Counted from the first letter of the stretch, positions 53,979 to 64,000 are shown. The stretch is DNA of 64,000 nucleotides from JADJPO01 sp963724535 (GCA_963724535.1 CAVRVD010000016.1:248001-312000), one strand, 5' to 3'. Numbers and translations: made by a program. The notes: generated from the letters alone by a model not told the origin.

Positions 53979-54898
53979 GCAGCACCCTCGCCGAGGTGGT
54001 TCGCGCCGTCGAGCGTCGGCTGTCGGCCGCCGGGGTGCCCAGCCCCCGGGTGGACGCCGAGCTGCTGGTCGCCCACCTGCTGGGCACCGGCCGCGGTGAG
54101 CTGGGCGCGGCGGTGCTACGCGGCATGCCCCTGGACGGCGACGCGACCAGGGCGCTCGCCGGGCTGGAGGACCTGGTGCTGCGCCGGGTGGCCCGCGAGC
54201 CGCTGCAGCACCTGACCGGTCGGGCGGCGTTCGCCGGCATCGAGCTGGCGGTCGGCCGGGGGGTCTTCGTCCCCCGTCCGGAGACCGAGGTGCTGGTCGA
54301 GGCCGCGGTGCGTGAGCTGGACGGCGTCCGGGGCGATCCGCTCGTCGTCGACCTGTGCACCGGTTCGGCCGCCATCGCCCTGGCGGTGGCCGACGCGGTC
54401 CCGACCGCTCGGGTGGTCGCTCTGGAGCTGGACGAGCGCGCCATTTCCTGGGCGGCGCGCAACGTCGCCGAGCTGGCGGCGGGCGAGCGGGTCGAGCTGC
54501 GGGCCGGCGACGTCCGCGACGCGGCGGTGGCCGGCGGGGTGCTCGCCGACCTGGTCGGGCAGGTCGACCTGGTGACCGCGAACCCGCCGTACATCCCGCC
54601 CGACGCCGTCCCGGTGCAGATCGAGGTGGCCGAGCACGACCCGGCGCCCGCGCTGTACGGGGGAGGGGAGGACGGGCTCGAGGTGCCGCGCGCCGTCCTG
54701 GCCACCGCTGGGGTGCTGCTGCGCTCCGGCGGGCTGCTGCTGATGGAGCACGCCGATGTCCAGGGCCCGGCCACCCGGCGTGCGGCGGACCGGGCGGGGT
54801 ACGCCGCGGCGGGCACCCTGCTGGACCGGTCCGGTCGCGATCGGGTGCTGCACGCCCGCCGTCCGGCCGCCGATTCCGGCTGCACGACGCCGGGGTGA
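53975..54898 (+). CDS. prmC: Release factor glutamine methyltransferase
   Basis: 307 residues. Methylates the Gln of the GGQ motif in RF1/RF2 using SAM. N-terminal helical bundle (~1-85), then the methyltransferase domain: VVDLCTGSAAIALAVADAVP (motif I) and the catalytic NPPY at Asn203 in VTANPPYIPPDAVP. GTG start inside the prfA stop. The motif I has Cys-Thr-Gly-Ser where many have GTGSG, a conservative variation. Confidence 0.94.
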   Translation: MSSTLAEVVRAVERRLSAAGVPSPRVDAELLVAHLLGTGRGELGAAVLRGMPLDGDATRALAGLEDLVLRRVAREPLQHLTGRAAFAGIELAVGRGVFVPRPETEVLVEAAVRELDGVRGDPLVVDLCTGSAAIALAVADAVPTARVVALELDERAISWAARNVAELAAGERVELRAGDVRDAAVAGGVLADLVGQVDLVTANPPYIPPDAVPVQIEVAEHDPAPALYGGGEDGLEVPRAVLATAGVLLRSGGLLLMEHADVQGPATRRAADRAGYAAAGTLLDRSGRDRVLHARRPAADSGCTTPG

Positions 54899-54910
54899 CA
54901 CACTCGGCGG

Positions 54911-55609
54911 GTGGCCCTTCGTTTCGACTGCACCGAGCCGGCGGGCCGCCGTCGCGGCATCGACCGGGCGGTGACCTCGGTCGGGCTCGGGGAACTGGTC
55001 TGCTTCCCGGTCGAGTCGTCCTATGCCGTGGGTTGTGACGCCTTCTCCCACATCGGGACCGATCGCCTGCGCGCTGTCAAGGGGCACGGTCGGCGGACCT
55101 CGCCACCGGTGATGGTCGGCCACCCGCGCACCCTGGACGGCGTGGCGACCGGCCTGAGCACCGCGGCCCGCGACCTGGTCGCGGCCTTCTGGCCCGGACC
55201 GCTGACCCTGCTCTGCCGCTCCCAGCCAACCCTGGACTGGGATCTCGGCGACGGCGGCGGCTCCGGCGGGACGGTCGCCGTCCGGGTGCCGCTGCACCCG
55301 ATCGCCCTGGAGCTGCTGGAGCGCACCGGCCCGATGGCGGTCACCGGAGCCAACCCGCCGGGGGTGAGCCGCCAGCCGCTGTCGTGCACCGAGGTCCGGG
55401 AGGCGTTCGGCGACGACGTCGACGTCTACCTGAACGGCGGGCACCTGACCGGGGCCGGGGTGTGGGGCAGCGGACCCTCCACGGTCGTCGACGTCACCGG
55501 CGAGGTGCCACGGCTGCTGCGGGCCGGGGCGGTGGACGTCGCGACCCTGCGCGAGGTGGTCCCCGACCTGGTCGCCGAACCCGCCGACGCCCCCGGCACT
55601 CCCGGCTGA
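54911..55609 (+). CDS. L-threonylcarbamoyladenylate synthase (Sua5/YciO/YrdC)
   Basis: 232 residues. Makes threonylcarbamoyl-AMP from threonine, bicarbonate and ATP for the t6A37 modification of tRNAs reading ANN codons. YrdC core: GELVCFPVESSYAVGCDAFS, RLRAVKGHGRRTSPPVMVG (Lys/Arg nucleotide-site region with an Arg-rich variation), FWPGPLTLLCRSQP, and VAVRVPLHPIALELLE, TGANPPGVSRQPLSCTEV. No C-terminal Sua5 domain, so YrdC-type. GTG start 12 bp after prmC. Equivalent to Rv1301. Confidence 0.9.
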   Translation: MALRFDCTEPAGRRRGIDRAVTSVGLGELVCFPVESSYAVGCDAFSHIGTDRLRAVKGHGRRTSPPVMVGHPRTLDGVATGLSTAARDLVAAFWPGPLTLLCRSQPTLDWDLGDGGGSGGTVAVRVPLHPIALELLERTGPMAVTGANPPGVSRQPLSCTEVREAFGDDVDVYLNGGHLTGAGVWGSGPSTVVDVTGEVPRLLRAGAVDVATLREVVPDLVAEPADAPGTPG

Positions 55610-55620
55610 GGGCATGGCGC

Positions 55621-56727
55621 ATGCGTGCCTATCTCTACGTGCTGCTGGTCGCCGCGGCGGTCACCTACCTGGTCACCCCGCTGGCCCGCCGGGTGGCCCG
55701 GCGGATCGGTGCGATCACCCCGGTGCGCGACCGCGACGTGCACGCCGTGCCGATCCCACGGATGGGAGGCACGGCGATGCTGATCGGCTTCGCCGCTGCC
55801 CTGGTGGTGGCCAGCCGGATGCCGTTCACCGAGCCGATCTTCTCCGGCGGCGCGCCGTGGGGGGTGCTGCTCGGCGGTGCGGCCGTCTGCGCCCTCGGCG
55901 TCGCCGACGACCTGTGGAGCCTGGACGCTGTCACCAAGCTCGCCGGGCAGGCCCTGGCCGCGGGCCTGATGGCCTGGAAGGGCGTGCAGCTGCTGTTCCT
56001 GCCGATCGGTGGGGTCACCCTGCTGTCCTACGCCAGCCTGTTCGTGGTCACCGTGGTCGTCGTCGTGGTGACCATCAATGCGGTCAACTTCGTCGACGGC
56101 CTGGACGGTCTGGCCGCGGGCATCGTCGGCATCGCCGGATCGGCCTTCTTCGTCTACTCCTACCTGCTGGCCAAGGACGCCAGCCCGGACGACTACTCCT
56201 CGCTGGCCTCGCTGGTCACCGCGACCACCGTGGGGTGCTGCCTGGGCTTCCTCCCGCACAACTTCAACCCGGCCCGGGTCTTCATGGGCGACTCCGGCTC
56301 GATGCTGCTCGGGCTGCTGGTGGCGGCGTCCACGATCACCATCACCGGTCAGGTGGACCCGGCCGTGGTCTCCAGGGCCCAGATCGTGCCGGCCTTCTTC
56401 CCGCTGCTGCTGCCGCTGGCGATCCTCGCCGTCCCGCTGGTCGACCTCGGGATGGCCGTGATCCGGCGGACCCGGGCCGGCCGCAAACCCTGGCACCCGG
56501 ACGCCGCGCACCTGCACCACCGGCTGCTGCGCCTGGGGCACAGCCACACCCGCGCCGTCCTGATCTTCTACATCTGGACGGCCATCGTCGCCTTCGGGGT
56601 CGCGCTGATGGCCTTCATCCCGATCGGCGTGGCGCTGACCGGCGGGGTGGTCGCGGTGGGCGGGGCGGTGGTGCTCACGCTTGGTCCGCTACGCCGTCCG
56701 AAGCGCGGTGCCGGGCCCGTCGGCTGA
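55621..56727 (+). CDS. wecA: Undecaprenyl/decaprenyl-phosphate GlcNAc-1-phosphate transferase (WecA/Rfe type)
   Basis: 368 residues, about 10-11 membrane helices. Polyprenyl-phosphate N-acetylhexosamine-1-phosphate transferase starting a cell-wall linker (arabinogalactan or teichoic-acid-like) on a lipid carrier. Catalytic motifs: GVADDLWSLDAVTKL (aspartate pair), NAVNFVDGLDGLAAGIVG, RVFMGDSGSMLLG, and DAAHLHHRLLRLGHSH (HIHH-type motif, here HLHH). ATG at 55621. Matches the Rv1302 (rfe) position before the atp operon. Confidence 0.92.
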   Translation: MRAYLYVLLVAAAVTYLVTPLARRVARRIGAITPVRDRDVHAVPIPRMGGTAMLIGFAAALVVASRMPFTEPIFSGGAPWGVLLGGAAVCALGVADDLWSLDAVTKLAGQALAAGLMAWKGVQLLFLPIGGVTLLSYASLFVVTVVVVVVTINAVNFVDGLDGLAAGIVGIAGSAFFVYSYLLAKDASPDDYSSLASLVTATTVGCCLGFLPHNFNPARVFMGDSGSMLLGLLVAASTITITGQVDPAVVSRAQIVPAFFPLLLPLAILAVPLVDLGMAVIRRTRAGRKPWHPDAAHLHHRLLRLGHSHTRAVLIFYIWTAIVAFGVALMAFIPIGVALTGGVVAVGGAVVLTLGPLRRPKRGAGPVG

Positions 56728-56797
56728 CAACTATGGGTAACCATCCGGGCTCTTGTGATTGACTTCACGAGGGGTTGGAACGGGAGAAGGGCAGGTC

Positions 56798-57259
56798 ATG
56801 ACCGAGAGTCTTCCGGTGGCGCGTGAGGTGTCCGCTGCCGCGGTCCTGCTGCGCGCGGCGCTGCTCCCGACGGCCCTCGTCGGCGTCGTCGCCGTGGCCG
56901 TCTCGGCCCTGCAGTCGCCTCCGGCGATGGCCGGCGCGGCGATCGGCGCGCTGCTCGCAGCGCTGGCCTGCAGCATCCCGGCGGGAGTCATGCTCCTGGC
57001 CGGGAAGTGGTCTCCACCTGCGGTGATGGGACTGGCGATGGCGGCCTACCTGGTTCTGGTGGTCCTCTTCGGTGTGATCTACCTGGCGCTGTCGTCGGCG
57101 TCCTGGCTGTCTCTGCCCCACCTCGGCTGGACCCTGATGGCCGCCTCGGCGGTGGCCATCGCCTGGCAGGTCCGGGCCGTCGGGCGGATCCGGGTGCTGG
57201 CCTTCGGGTCGGCACCGCCGGACCGGGACGGTGCGCCGTCGTCGGGCGGTCGCGAATGA
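56798..57259 (+). CDS. Small membrane protein before the atp operon, AtpI-like
   Basis: 153 residues, four membrane spans (~15-45, ~50-75, ~80-108, ~115-135). ATG 56798, with GGGAGAAGGG about 10 bases upstream. It resembles the AtpI-like proteins at this place in actinobacterial atp loci (Rv1303 position), thought to help c-ring assembly or Mg2+ handling; sequence similarity is low in this family so the name is a positional call. Confidence 0.65.
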   Translation: MTESLPVAREVSAAAVLLRAALLPTALVGVVAVAVSALQSPPAMAGAAIGALLAALACSIPAGVMLLAGKWSPPAVMGLAMAAYLVLVVLFGVIYLALSSASWLSLPHLGWTLMAASAVAIAWQVRAVGRIRVLAFGSAPPDRDGAPSSGGRE

Positions 57260-57290
57260 TCGGGGGGATTCGCGCACGCGCTGTGACTGA

Positions 57291-57296
57291 TAGGGT
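57291..57296 (+). promoter_or_regulatory. Putative -10 element before the AtpZ-like gene
   Basis: TAGGGT nine bases before ATG 57306, with TTCGCG 16 bp upstream as a possible -35. Could be the main promoter of the atp operon, giving a nearly leaderless transcript. Confidence 0.4.
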
Positions 57297-57305
57297 TTCG
57301 CACCG

Positions 57306-57563
57306 ATGGACGACGACGCCCGGCCGAGCGGTCCGCTCGGGGAGGCCGCGGCGTGGACCGTCCTGGCGCACCTGATCTCCGGACCGGCCGTGTACGGAGG
57401 CCTGGGCTGGCTCGTGGACCGCTGGTTGGGCACCGATCCGGTGTTCCTCCTGGTGGGCATCCTGGGTGGTATGGCCCTGGCCCTCTACCTGGTGTGGTTC
57501 CGGTACGGTTCGCACGATCGACGCCCGCCTTCGGCGTCTTCGGACGCCGGTCACACTGAGTGA
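57306..57563 (+). CDS. AtpZ/AtpI-family small membrane protein
   Basis: 85 residues. Two helices: LISGPAVYGGLGWLVDRWLG and FLLVGILGGMALALYLVWFR, the GWLVDRWLG core being typical of AtpZ/AtpI-family proteins (PF09527). These are needed for c-ring assembly or cation movement in F-type ATP synthases. ATG 57306, probably nearly leaderless. Ends in a TGA eight bases before the atpB GTG. Confidence 0.8.
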   Translation: MDDDARPSGPLGEAAAWTVLAHLISGPAVYGGLGWLVDRWLGTDPVFLLVGILGGMALALYLVWFRYGSHDRRPPSASSDAGHTE

Positions 57564-57571
57564 GGACACCT

Positions 57572-58369
57572 GTGAGCCTGATGCTCGTCGCCAGCGCAGA
57601 AGGCGGCTTCGAGGCCCCGGGTCCGCTGGACTTCTGGCAGCCGCTTGTCGGCGGCGACACCCAGTTCGCGCTGACCCGCTCGATGGTCGTGGCCCTGCTG
57701 TCGGTGGTGCTGATCAGCGCCTGGCTGCTGCTGGCGACGCGCCGGATGTCCCTGGTCCCCAGTAAGGGGCAGTGGCTGACCGAGTCGGTCTACGGCCTGG
57801 TCCGCAACGGCGTGGCCCGCGACATCATCGGCAGCAGGGAGTTCCTGCGCTTCGTGCCACTGCTGTTCACCCTGTTCATCTTCATCCTGGTGAACAACTT
57901 GTTCGGGATCACCCCACTGATCATGTTCCCGACGATGAGCCGCTTCGGGTTCCCGCTGGCGCTCGCCTTGATCGTGTTCGTCGTCTATCACGTGGTCGGC
58001 ATTCGGAGCATGGGCTTCGGCGGGTACTTCCGGCACATGGTTCCACCCGGTCTGCCCAGCTGGATCGTCCCGTTGATCTTCATCCTGGAGCTGGTGACCT
58101 ACTTCGTCACCCGGCCGGTCACCCTGTCGCTGCGGCTCTTCGGCAACATGTTCGCCGGCCACATCCTGCTCGTGCTGTGCGTGCTGGGCGGCGAGCACCT
58201 GCTCTTCGGCGACGGTGGCATCGGCCTCAAGCTCGCCGGCGTCGGGGCCTTCCTCGGCGGCTTCGTGATGACCTTCTTCGAGGCCTTCGTGCAGTTCCTG
58301 CAGGCGTATGTCTTCACCCTGCTGACCGCCCTGTACATCGCCGGCTCGCTGGCGGACGACCACCACTGA
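57572..58369 (+). CDS. atpB: F0F1 ATP synthase subunit a
   Basis: 265 residues, about six membrane helices. Forms the proton half-channels against the c-ring. Essential arginine in the TLSLRLFGNMFAGHILLVLC motif (Arg of LRLFGN), and the final helix FVQFLQAYVFTLLTALYIAG. GTG at 57572 follows GAGGA at good spacing, preferred over GTG 57560 that overlaps the AtpZ stop. The protein ends DDHH just inside an 18-bp tandem repeat that continues past the stop. Confidence 0.95.
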   Translation: MSLMLVASAEGGFEAPGPLDFWQPLVGGDTQFALTRSMVVALLSVVLISAWLLLATRRMSLVPSKGQWLTESVYGLVRNGVARDIIGSREFLRFVPLLFTLFIFILVNNLFGITPLIMFPTMSRFGFPLALALIVFVVYHVVGIRSMGFGGYFRHMVPPGLPSWIVPLIFILELVTYFVTRPVTLSLRLFGNMFAGHILLVLCVLGGEHLLFGDGGIGLKLAGVGAFLGGFVMTFFEAFVQFLQAYVFTLLTALYIAGSLADDHH

Positions 58370-58434
58370 CCCACTTCCCACCACTGATCCACTGCCCACC
58401 ACTGACCCACTGCCCACCACTGACCCACTGCCCA
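58363..58434. repeat. Four tandem 18-bp units spanning the atpB stop codon
   Basis: CCACTGACCCACTTCCCA and three close copies at 58381, 58399 and 58417. The unit is a multiple of three and carries TGA in the atpB frame, so each copy repeats the context of the real stop (HH-stop). It fills most of the atpB-atpE gap. Confidence 0.9.
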
Positions 58435-58487
58435 CCACGACAGACCGCAGCACCACAGACCCGCACCGCCAAGAAGAGAGAGAGATC

Positions 58488-58697
58488 ATGACTGGTTCCC
58501 TCGCCATCGTCGGCTACGGCCTGTCCGCGATCGGCCCCGGCATCGGCGTCGGCCTGATCTTCGCCGCCTATGTCAGCGGTGTGGCTCGCCAGCCTGAGGC
58601 CCGCGGTCTGCTCCAGCCGATCGCGATCCTGGGCTTCGCCCTCTGCGAGGCGCTGGCCATCTTCGGTATCGCCCTGGCCTTCGTCTTCTCCGGCTAG
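58488..58697 (+). CDS. atpE: F0F1 ATP synthase subunit c
   Basis: 69 residues, two-helix hairpin. Glycine motif GPGIGVGLIFAAY in helix 1 and the ion-carrying Glu54 in FALCEALAIFGIAL in helix 2; polar loop RQPEA. Proton-type, judged by no Na+-site signature (no Gln/Ser set). ATG preceded by GAGAGAG. In mycobacteria this subunit is the target of bedaquiline. Confidence 0.96.
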   Translation: MTGSLAIVGYGLSAIGPGIGVGLIFAAYVSGVARQPEARGLLQPIAILGFALCEALAIFGIALAFVFSG

Positions 58698-58746
58698 CGG
58701 CTACTGCGATCAGCTAGACAAGCCCCGAGGACAGAAGGAGAGCACC

Positions 58747-59343
58747 GTGGTCAACCTCGCGACGGTCGTCGCCGCCGAAGGTGAGAGCGGGGTACTGCCG
58801 AGCTGGCTGGACTACCCGGTCCTGCCGCACATGGGCGAGCTGATCTTCGGGTTCATCGCCTTCGGCGTCCTGTACTTCGTCATCGCCAGGACCGCCGTTC
58901 CGCGTCTCGAGCAGGCCCACGCCGACCGGGTGGAGGCCATCGAGGGCGGCATGAAGAAGGCCGAGACGGCGCAGGCCGAGGCCGCGGCAGCGCTGAAGCA
59001 GTACCAGGACCAGCTGACCGAGGCCCAGGGCGAGGCGCAACGGATCCGGGAGCAGGCCCGCGCCGAGGGCGCCCAGATCATCTCCGAGATGCGTGAGCAG
59101 GCCCAGGCCGAGGCCACCCGGATCACTGTCGCAGCGCAGCAGCAGATCCAGGCCGAGCGGCAGCAGGCCGTCGTCCAGCTGCGCAGCGAGGTCGGCACGA
59201 TGGCCACCACCTTGGCCTCGCGGATCGTCGGTGAGTCCCTGACCGATGACGCCCGGGCCGGCCGGGTCGTCGACCGCTTCCTCGATGAGCTGGAGAGCAC
59301 CGCCGGCAACGGCGCCGCGCACCCGGCGGGTTCGGGGTCCTGA
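58747..59343 (+). CDS. atpF: F0F1 ATP synthase subunit b
   Basis: 198 residues. One N-terminal membrane helix (LIFGFIAFGVLYFVIARTAV) followed by a long Ala/Gln/Glu-rich coiled coil (~60-170; AQAEAAAALKQYQDQLTEAQ, ERQQAVVQLRSEVG), the peripheral stator stalk. GTG start after AAGGAG. Separate from delta, unlike the mycobacterial b-delta fusion. Confidence 0.95.
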   Translation: MVNLATVVAAEGESGVLPSWLDYPVLPHMGELIFGFIAFGVLYFVIARTAVPRLEQAHADRVEAIEGGMKKAETAQAEAAAALKQYQDQLTEAQGEAQRIREQARAEGAQIISEMREQAQAEATRITVAAQQQIQAERQQAVVQLRSEVGTMATTLASRIVGESLTDDARAGRVVDRFLDELESTAGNGAAHPAGSGS

Positions 59344-60161
59344 TGCGCGGAGTCAGCCGGGAGTCCCTGGCGCAGGCCACCGAGCGGCTGGAGATGCTGC
59401 TCGGCGGTGTGGACGCCGCGGCGGCGGGCGACGTCGCCGACGACCTGTTCGGGGTGACCGGGGCGTTGGCCGACAACCCCGGCCTGCGCCGGGCACTCAC
59501 CGACCCCTCCCGGGACGGCGAGGCCAAGGCGGCTCTGGTCGCCCAGCTGCTCGGCGGCAAGGTCTCCGAGGCCGGCCTCGACCTGGTCTCCGGCCTGGTC
59601 CGCAGCCGCTGGTCCTCGGCCAGTGACCTGACCGACGCCATCGAGCAGCTCGCCATCTCCTCGGTGCTGGCCGCCGCCGAGAAGGCCGGCCGGCTCGATG
59701 CCGTCGAGGACGAGCTGTTCCGGTTCTCCCGGACCGTCGCGGCCGACCAGGGCCTGCGGGACGCCTTCTCCATGCGCACCGAGGGCACCGAACGCAAGGC
59801 GGAGCTGGTCCGGCGCCTGCTCGGGGAGCCGGCCGCACCCGAGACGGTGCGCCTCGCCGTCCAGGCCGCCGTCGCCCCGCGCGGGCTGCGCACCGAACGG
59901 GTGCTGGCCTCCTTCGTCGAGGCTGCCGCGCGGCGGCGCCGACAGCTGGTCGCCGAGGTGACCGCCGCCACCCCACTCACCGAGCGGCAGCGCGAGCGCC
60001 TGGCCGGTGCCCTGCAGCAGCTGTACGGGCGCGCCGTCCGGCTGAACGTCGATGTCGACCCCGAGGTGCTCGGCGGCATCAGGGTCGAGGTCGGCGGCGA
60101 GGTCCTCGACGGCACCGCCGTCGGCCGCCTCGACGAGGCCCGCCGCCGGCTCACCGGCTGA
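59343..60161 (+). CDS. atpH: F0F1 ATP synthase subunit delta
   Basis: 272 residues, the long actinobacterial form (about 270), versus ~180 in E. coli. The N-terminal helical part contacts the F1 alpha subunits; the conserved delta core is C-terminal (GRLDAVEDELFRFSRTVAAD, RLNVDVDPEVLGGIRVEVGG-EVLDGTAVGRL). ATG overlaps the atpF stop by one base (TGATG). Confidence 0.93.
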   Translation: MRGVSRESLAQATERLEMLLGGVDAAAAGDVADDLFGVTGALADNPGLRRALTDPSRDGEAKAALVAQLLGGKVSEAGLDLVSGLVRSRWSSASDLTDAIEQLAISSVLAAAEKAGRLDAVEDELFRFSRTVAADQGLRDAFSMRTEGTERKAELVRRLLGEPAAPETVRLAVQAAVAPRGLRTERVLASFVEAAARRRRQLVAEVTAATPLTERQRERLAGALQQLYGRAVRLNVDVDPEVLGGIRVEVGGEVLDGTAVGRLDEARRRLTG

Positions 60162-60216
60162 CCCGACACCTCACGTACCCACCACCCGACAGCGAGAGAG
60201 AGCAGGGACCGACACC

Positions 60217-61860
<1,644 letters not shown>

Positions 61861-61861
61861 C

Positions 61862-62770
61862 ATGGGTGCGCAGCTTCGTATCTACCGACAGCGCATCCGC
61901 ACGGTCAACGCGACCAAGAAGATCACTCGCGCCTTCGAGCTGATCGCGACGTCACGGATGGTCAAGGCACAGCAGCGCACCGCGGCGTCCGTGCCGTACA
62001 CCCGGGCGATCACCCGAGCCGTCTCAGCAGTGGCCACGTACTCCAACGAGGACCACCCGCTGACCACGGAGAAGCCGGACGTGAGCAGGGCGGCGGTGCT
62101 CCTGGTCACCTCCGACCGTGGCCTGGCCGGCGCCTACTCCTCCAACGTGATCAAGGAGGGGGAGCGGCTCGGCGAGCTGCTCCGTGGTGAGGACAAGACG
62201 ATCCAGACCTACATCGCCGGGCGCAAGGGCGTGGCCTACTACACCTTCCGGCACCGCGAGATCGCCGGGCAGTGGAGCGGGTTCTCCGACTCGCCGACCT
62301 TCGAGTCGGCCAAGCTGATCGCCGACACTCTGATCCAGGCGTTCCTGACCCCGGTCGAGGAGGGGGGTGTCGACGAGATCCACATCGTGTACACCCGGTT
62401 CGTCAACATGGTGACCCAGGAGCCCGAAGTCGTCCGCCTGCTCCCCCTCGAGGTGGTCGAGGGCGACGAGCCCCCGGCGCCGGACGACGTGCTCCCGCTG
62501 TACGAGTTCGAGCCGTCCGCGGGCGCGGTGCTCGACTCGCTGCTGCCGCGCTACGTCGAGTCCCGGATCTACAACGCCCTGCTCACCTCGGCGGCCAGCG
62601 AGCTGGCGGCCCGGCAGCGGGCGATGAAATCGGCGACCGACAACGCCGAGGAGCTCATCAAGCGCTACACCCGGCTGGCCAACACCGCACGCCAGGCGGA
62701 GATCACCCAGGAGATCAGCGAGATCGTCGGCGGCGCAGGAGCACTCGCCGATGCCGACGCCCGCAACTAG
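61862..62770 (+). CDS. atpG: F0F1 ATP synthase subunit gamma
   Basis: 302 residues. Rotating central shaft. N-terminal helix AQLRIYRQRIRTVNATKKIT and RAFELIATSRMVKAQQRTAA; C-terminal helix NAEELIKRYTRLANTARQAE-ITQEISEIVGGA. A loop near residues 200-220 (EEGGVDEIHIVYTRFVN) includes the short insertion common in actinobacteria. ATG one base after the atpA stop. Confidence 0.96.
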   Translation: MGAQLRIYRQRIRTVNATKKITRAFELIATSRMVKAQQRTAASVPYTRAITRAVSAVATYSNEDHPLTTEKPDVSRAAVLLVTSDRGLAGAYSSNVIKEGERLGELLRGEDKTIQTYIAGRKGVAYYTFRHREIAGQWSGFSDSPTFESAKLIADTLIQAFLTPVEEGGVDEIHIVYTRFVNMVTQEPEVVRLLPLEVVEGDEPPAPDDVLPLYEFEPSAGAVLDSLLPRYVESRIYNALLTSAASELAARQRAMKSATDNAEELIKRYTRLANTARQAEITQEISEIVGGAGALADADARN

Positions 62771-62811
62771 CCAGTTGTGACCCGAACCCGGAAGCGATGC
62801 GTGAGAGAGAC

Positions 62812-64000
62812 ATGACAGCCACTGCCGTTGAGTCGTCGACCCAGAGCGAAGCGGCCGGAGTCGGCCGGGTGTCCCGGGTGATCGGCCCTGTCGTCGACAT
62901 CGAGTTCCCGAGCGATGCCATGCCGGAGATCTACAACGCGCTCAAGGTGGAGGTGGCCATTGGCGATACGAGCCGCACCCTGACCCTCGAGGTCGCCCAG
63001 CACATCGGCGACAACATGGTGCGCGCGATCTCGATGCAGCCGACGGACGGGATGGTCCGGGGGTCGGCGGTGGCCGACTCCGGCGGACCGATCACCGTCC
63101 CCGTGGGCGACGTGACCAAGGGCCATGTGTTCAACACCATCGGTGAATGCCTCAACCTCAAGCCGGGTGAGCAGCTCGAGGTGAAGGAGCGCTGGGGCAT
63201 TCACCGCAAGTCCCCGGCGTTCGACCAGCTCGAGTCGAAGACCGAGATGTTCACCACCGGCATCAAGGTGATCGATCTGCTGACCCCGTACGTCCTGGGC
63301 GGCAAGATCGGTCTGTTCGGCGGCGCCGGTGTCGGCAAGACGGTGCTGATCCAGGAGATGATCTACCGGGTCGCCGAGAACTTCGGTGGTGTGTCGGTGT
63401 TCGCCGGGGTCGGCGAGCGCACCCGCGAGGGCAACGACCTGATCGCGGAGATGACCGAGACCGGGGTCATCGAGAAGACCGCGCTGGTCTTCGGCCAGAT
63501 GGACGAGCCGCCCGGCACCCGACTACGGGTGGCGCTCTCGGCGCTGACCATGGCCGAGTACTTCCGCGACGTGCAGAAGCAGGATGTGCTGCTGTTCATC
63601 GACAACATCTTCCGATTCACCCAGGCCGGCTCGGAGGTCTCGACGCTGCTCGGCCGGATGCCGTCGGCGGTGGGCTACCAGCCGACCCTGGCGGACGAGA
63701 TGGGCGTGCTCCAGGAGCGGATCACCTCCACCCGTGGGCACTCGATCACCTCGATGCAGGCCGTGTACGTGCCCGCCGACGACTACACCGACCCGGCTCC
63801 GGCCACCACATTCGCGCACCTGGACGCCACCACAGAGCTGAGCCGGACGGTCGCCTCGCTGGGTATCTACCCCGCTGTGGACCCGCTGACCTCGACCAGC
63901 CGGATCCTGGACCCGCGCTACATCTCCGAGGCCCACTACGGAACTGCGGTGCGGGTCAAGCAGATCCTCCAGCGGAACAAGGAGCTCCAGGACATCATCG
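62812..64000 (+). CDS. atpD: F0F1 ATP synthase subunit beta (5' part)
   Basis: First 396 codons; continues beyond the window (full length about 480). Catalytic subunit of F1. P-loop GGAGVGKT (~168-175), catalytic Glu in GVGERTREGND, Walker B-type DVLLFIDNIFRFTQAGSEVS, and SAVGYQPTLADEMG. The N-terminal ~16 residues (TATAVESSTQSEAAGVG) are a typical actinobacterial extension. ATG 62812 follows GAGAGA. atpC should follow outside the window. Confidence 0.96.
   Translation, partial: MTATAVESSTQSEAAGVGRVSRVIGPVVDIEFPSDAMPEIYNALKVEVAIGDTSRTLTLEVAQHIGDNMVRAISMQPTDGMVRGSAVADSGGPITVPVGDVTKGHVFNTIGECLNLKPGEQLEVKERWGIHRKSPAFDQLESKTEMFTTGIKVIDLLTPYVLGGKIGLFGGAGVGKTVLIQEMIYRVAENFGGVSVFAGVGERTREGNDLIAEMTETGVIEKTALVFGQMDEPPGTRLRVALSALTMAEYFRDVQKQDVLLFIDNIFRFTQAGSEVSTLLGRMPSAVGYQPTLADEMGVLQERITSTRGHSITSMQAVYVPADDYTDPAPATTFAHLDATTELSRTVASLGIYPAVDPLTSTSRILDPRYISEAHYGTAVRVKQILQRNKELQDII

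Overview
The window is high-GC actinobacterial chromosome. It starts in a Kgd-type 2-oxoglutarate decarboxylase gene, carries the actinobacterial GMP reductase GuaB1, uses many GTG (and one TTG) starts, and has the argS-lysA-hom-thrB-rho-rpmE-prfA-prmC-sua5-wecA-atp gene order familiar from Mycobacterium tuberculosis. Separate atpF and atpH (fused in mycobacteria) point to a non-mycobacterial actinomycete; I cannot name the genus.

Layout. (1) 1-5.8 kb: 5' part of kgd on the minus strand, divergent from guaB1 and two CNNM/CorC-type membrane proteins. (2) 6.1-7.3 kb: a membrane-anchored VanY-type D,D-carboxypeptidase. (3) 7.3-10.5 kb: a decayed stretch with a frameshifted mycothiol-dependent-isomerase-like fragment, a truncated and frameshifted LAL (LuxR/MalT-type) regulator, a frameshifted RDD membrane protein and one unidentifiable remnant. 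(4) 10.5-37.2 kb: an accessory block with a proton antiporter, two tandem paralogous small proteins, an intact LAL regulator, a sulfatase operon (sulfatase, formylglycine-generating enzyme, HAD hydrolase, methyltransferase), DUF6325 and SHOCT genes, a SulP transporter with a coupled 48-residue membrane peptide, a HerA-like ATPase, a channel/membrane-protein/YggT operon, a radical-SAM sulfatase-maturating enzyme, several envelope proteins, and a Vps62-like gene broken by one base in a G run. (5) 37.3-43.1 kb: tRNA-Arg(CCG), a FadR-type repressor, and a signalling island of histidine kinase, HDOD response regulator and degenerate HD-GYP response regulator. (6) 43.2-64 kb: core housekeeping genes ending inside atpD. 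thrC is missing from its usual place between hom and thrB.

Most notable observation: a dyad, YCACCC-N5-GGGTGA, recurs in intergenic DNA of the accessory block and nowhere else that I found by eye. It lies twice between the LAL regulator and the divergent small-protein pair, and once each before the sulfatase operon, between SulP and the HerA-like gene, beside the YggT operon, and before a SHOCT membrane protein. The simplest reading is an undescribed regulon, perhaps controlled by the adjacent LAL regulator, linking sulfate-ester hydrolysis, both oxygen-dependent and oxygen-independent sulfatase maturation, sulfate-type transport and envelope proteins. The regulator assignment is inference.

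Short tandem repeats (15, 16 and 18 bp) are common here, both between genes (rho leader, SHOCT leader, atpB/atpE) and in frame inside genes. Four to five apparent frameshifts occur between 7.3 and 36.1 kb; they may be real gene decay or assembly indels, and read-level evidence would decide.
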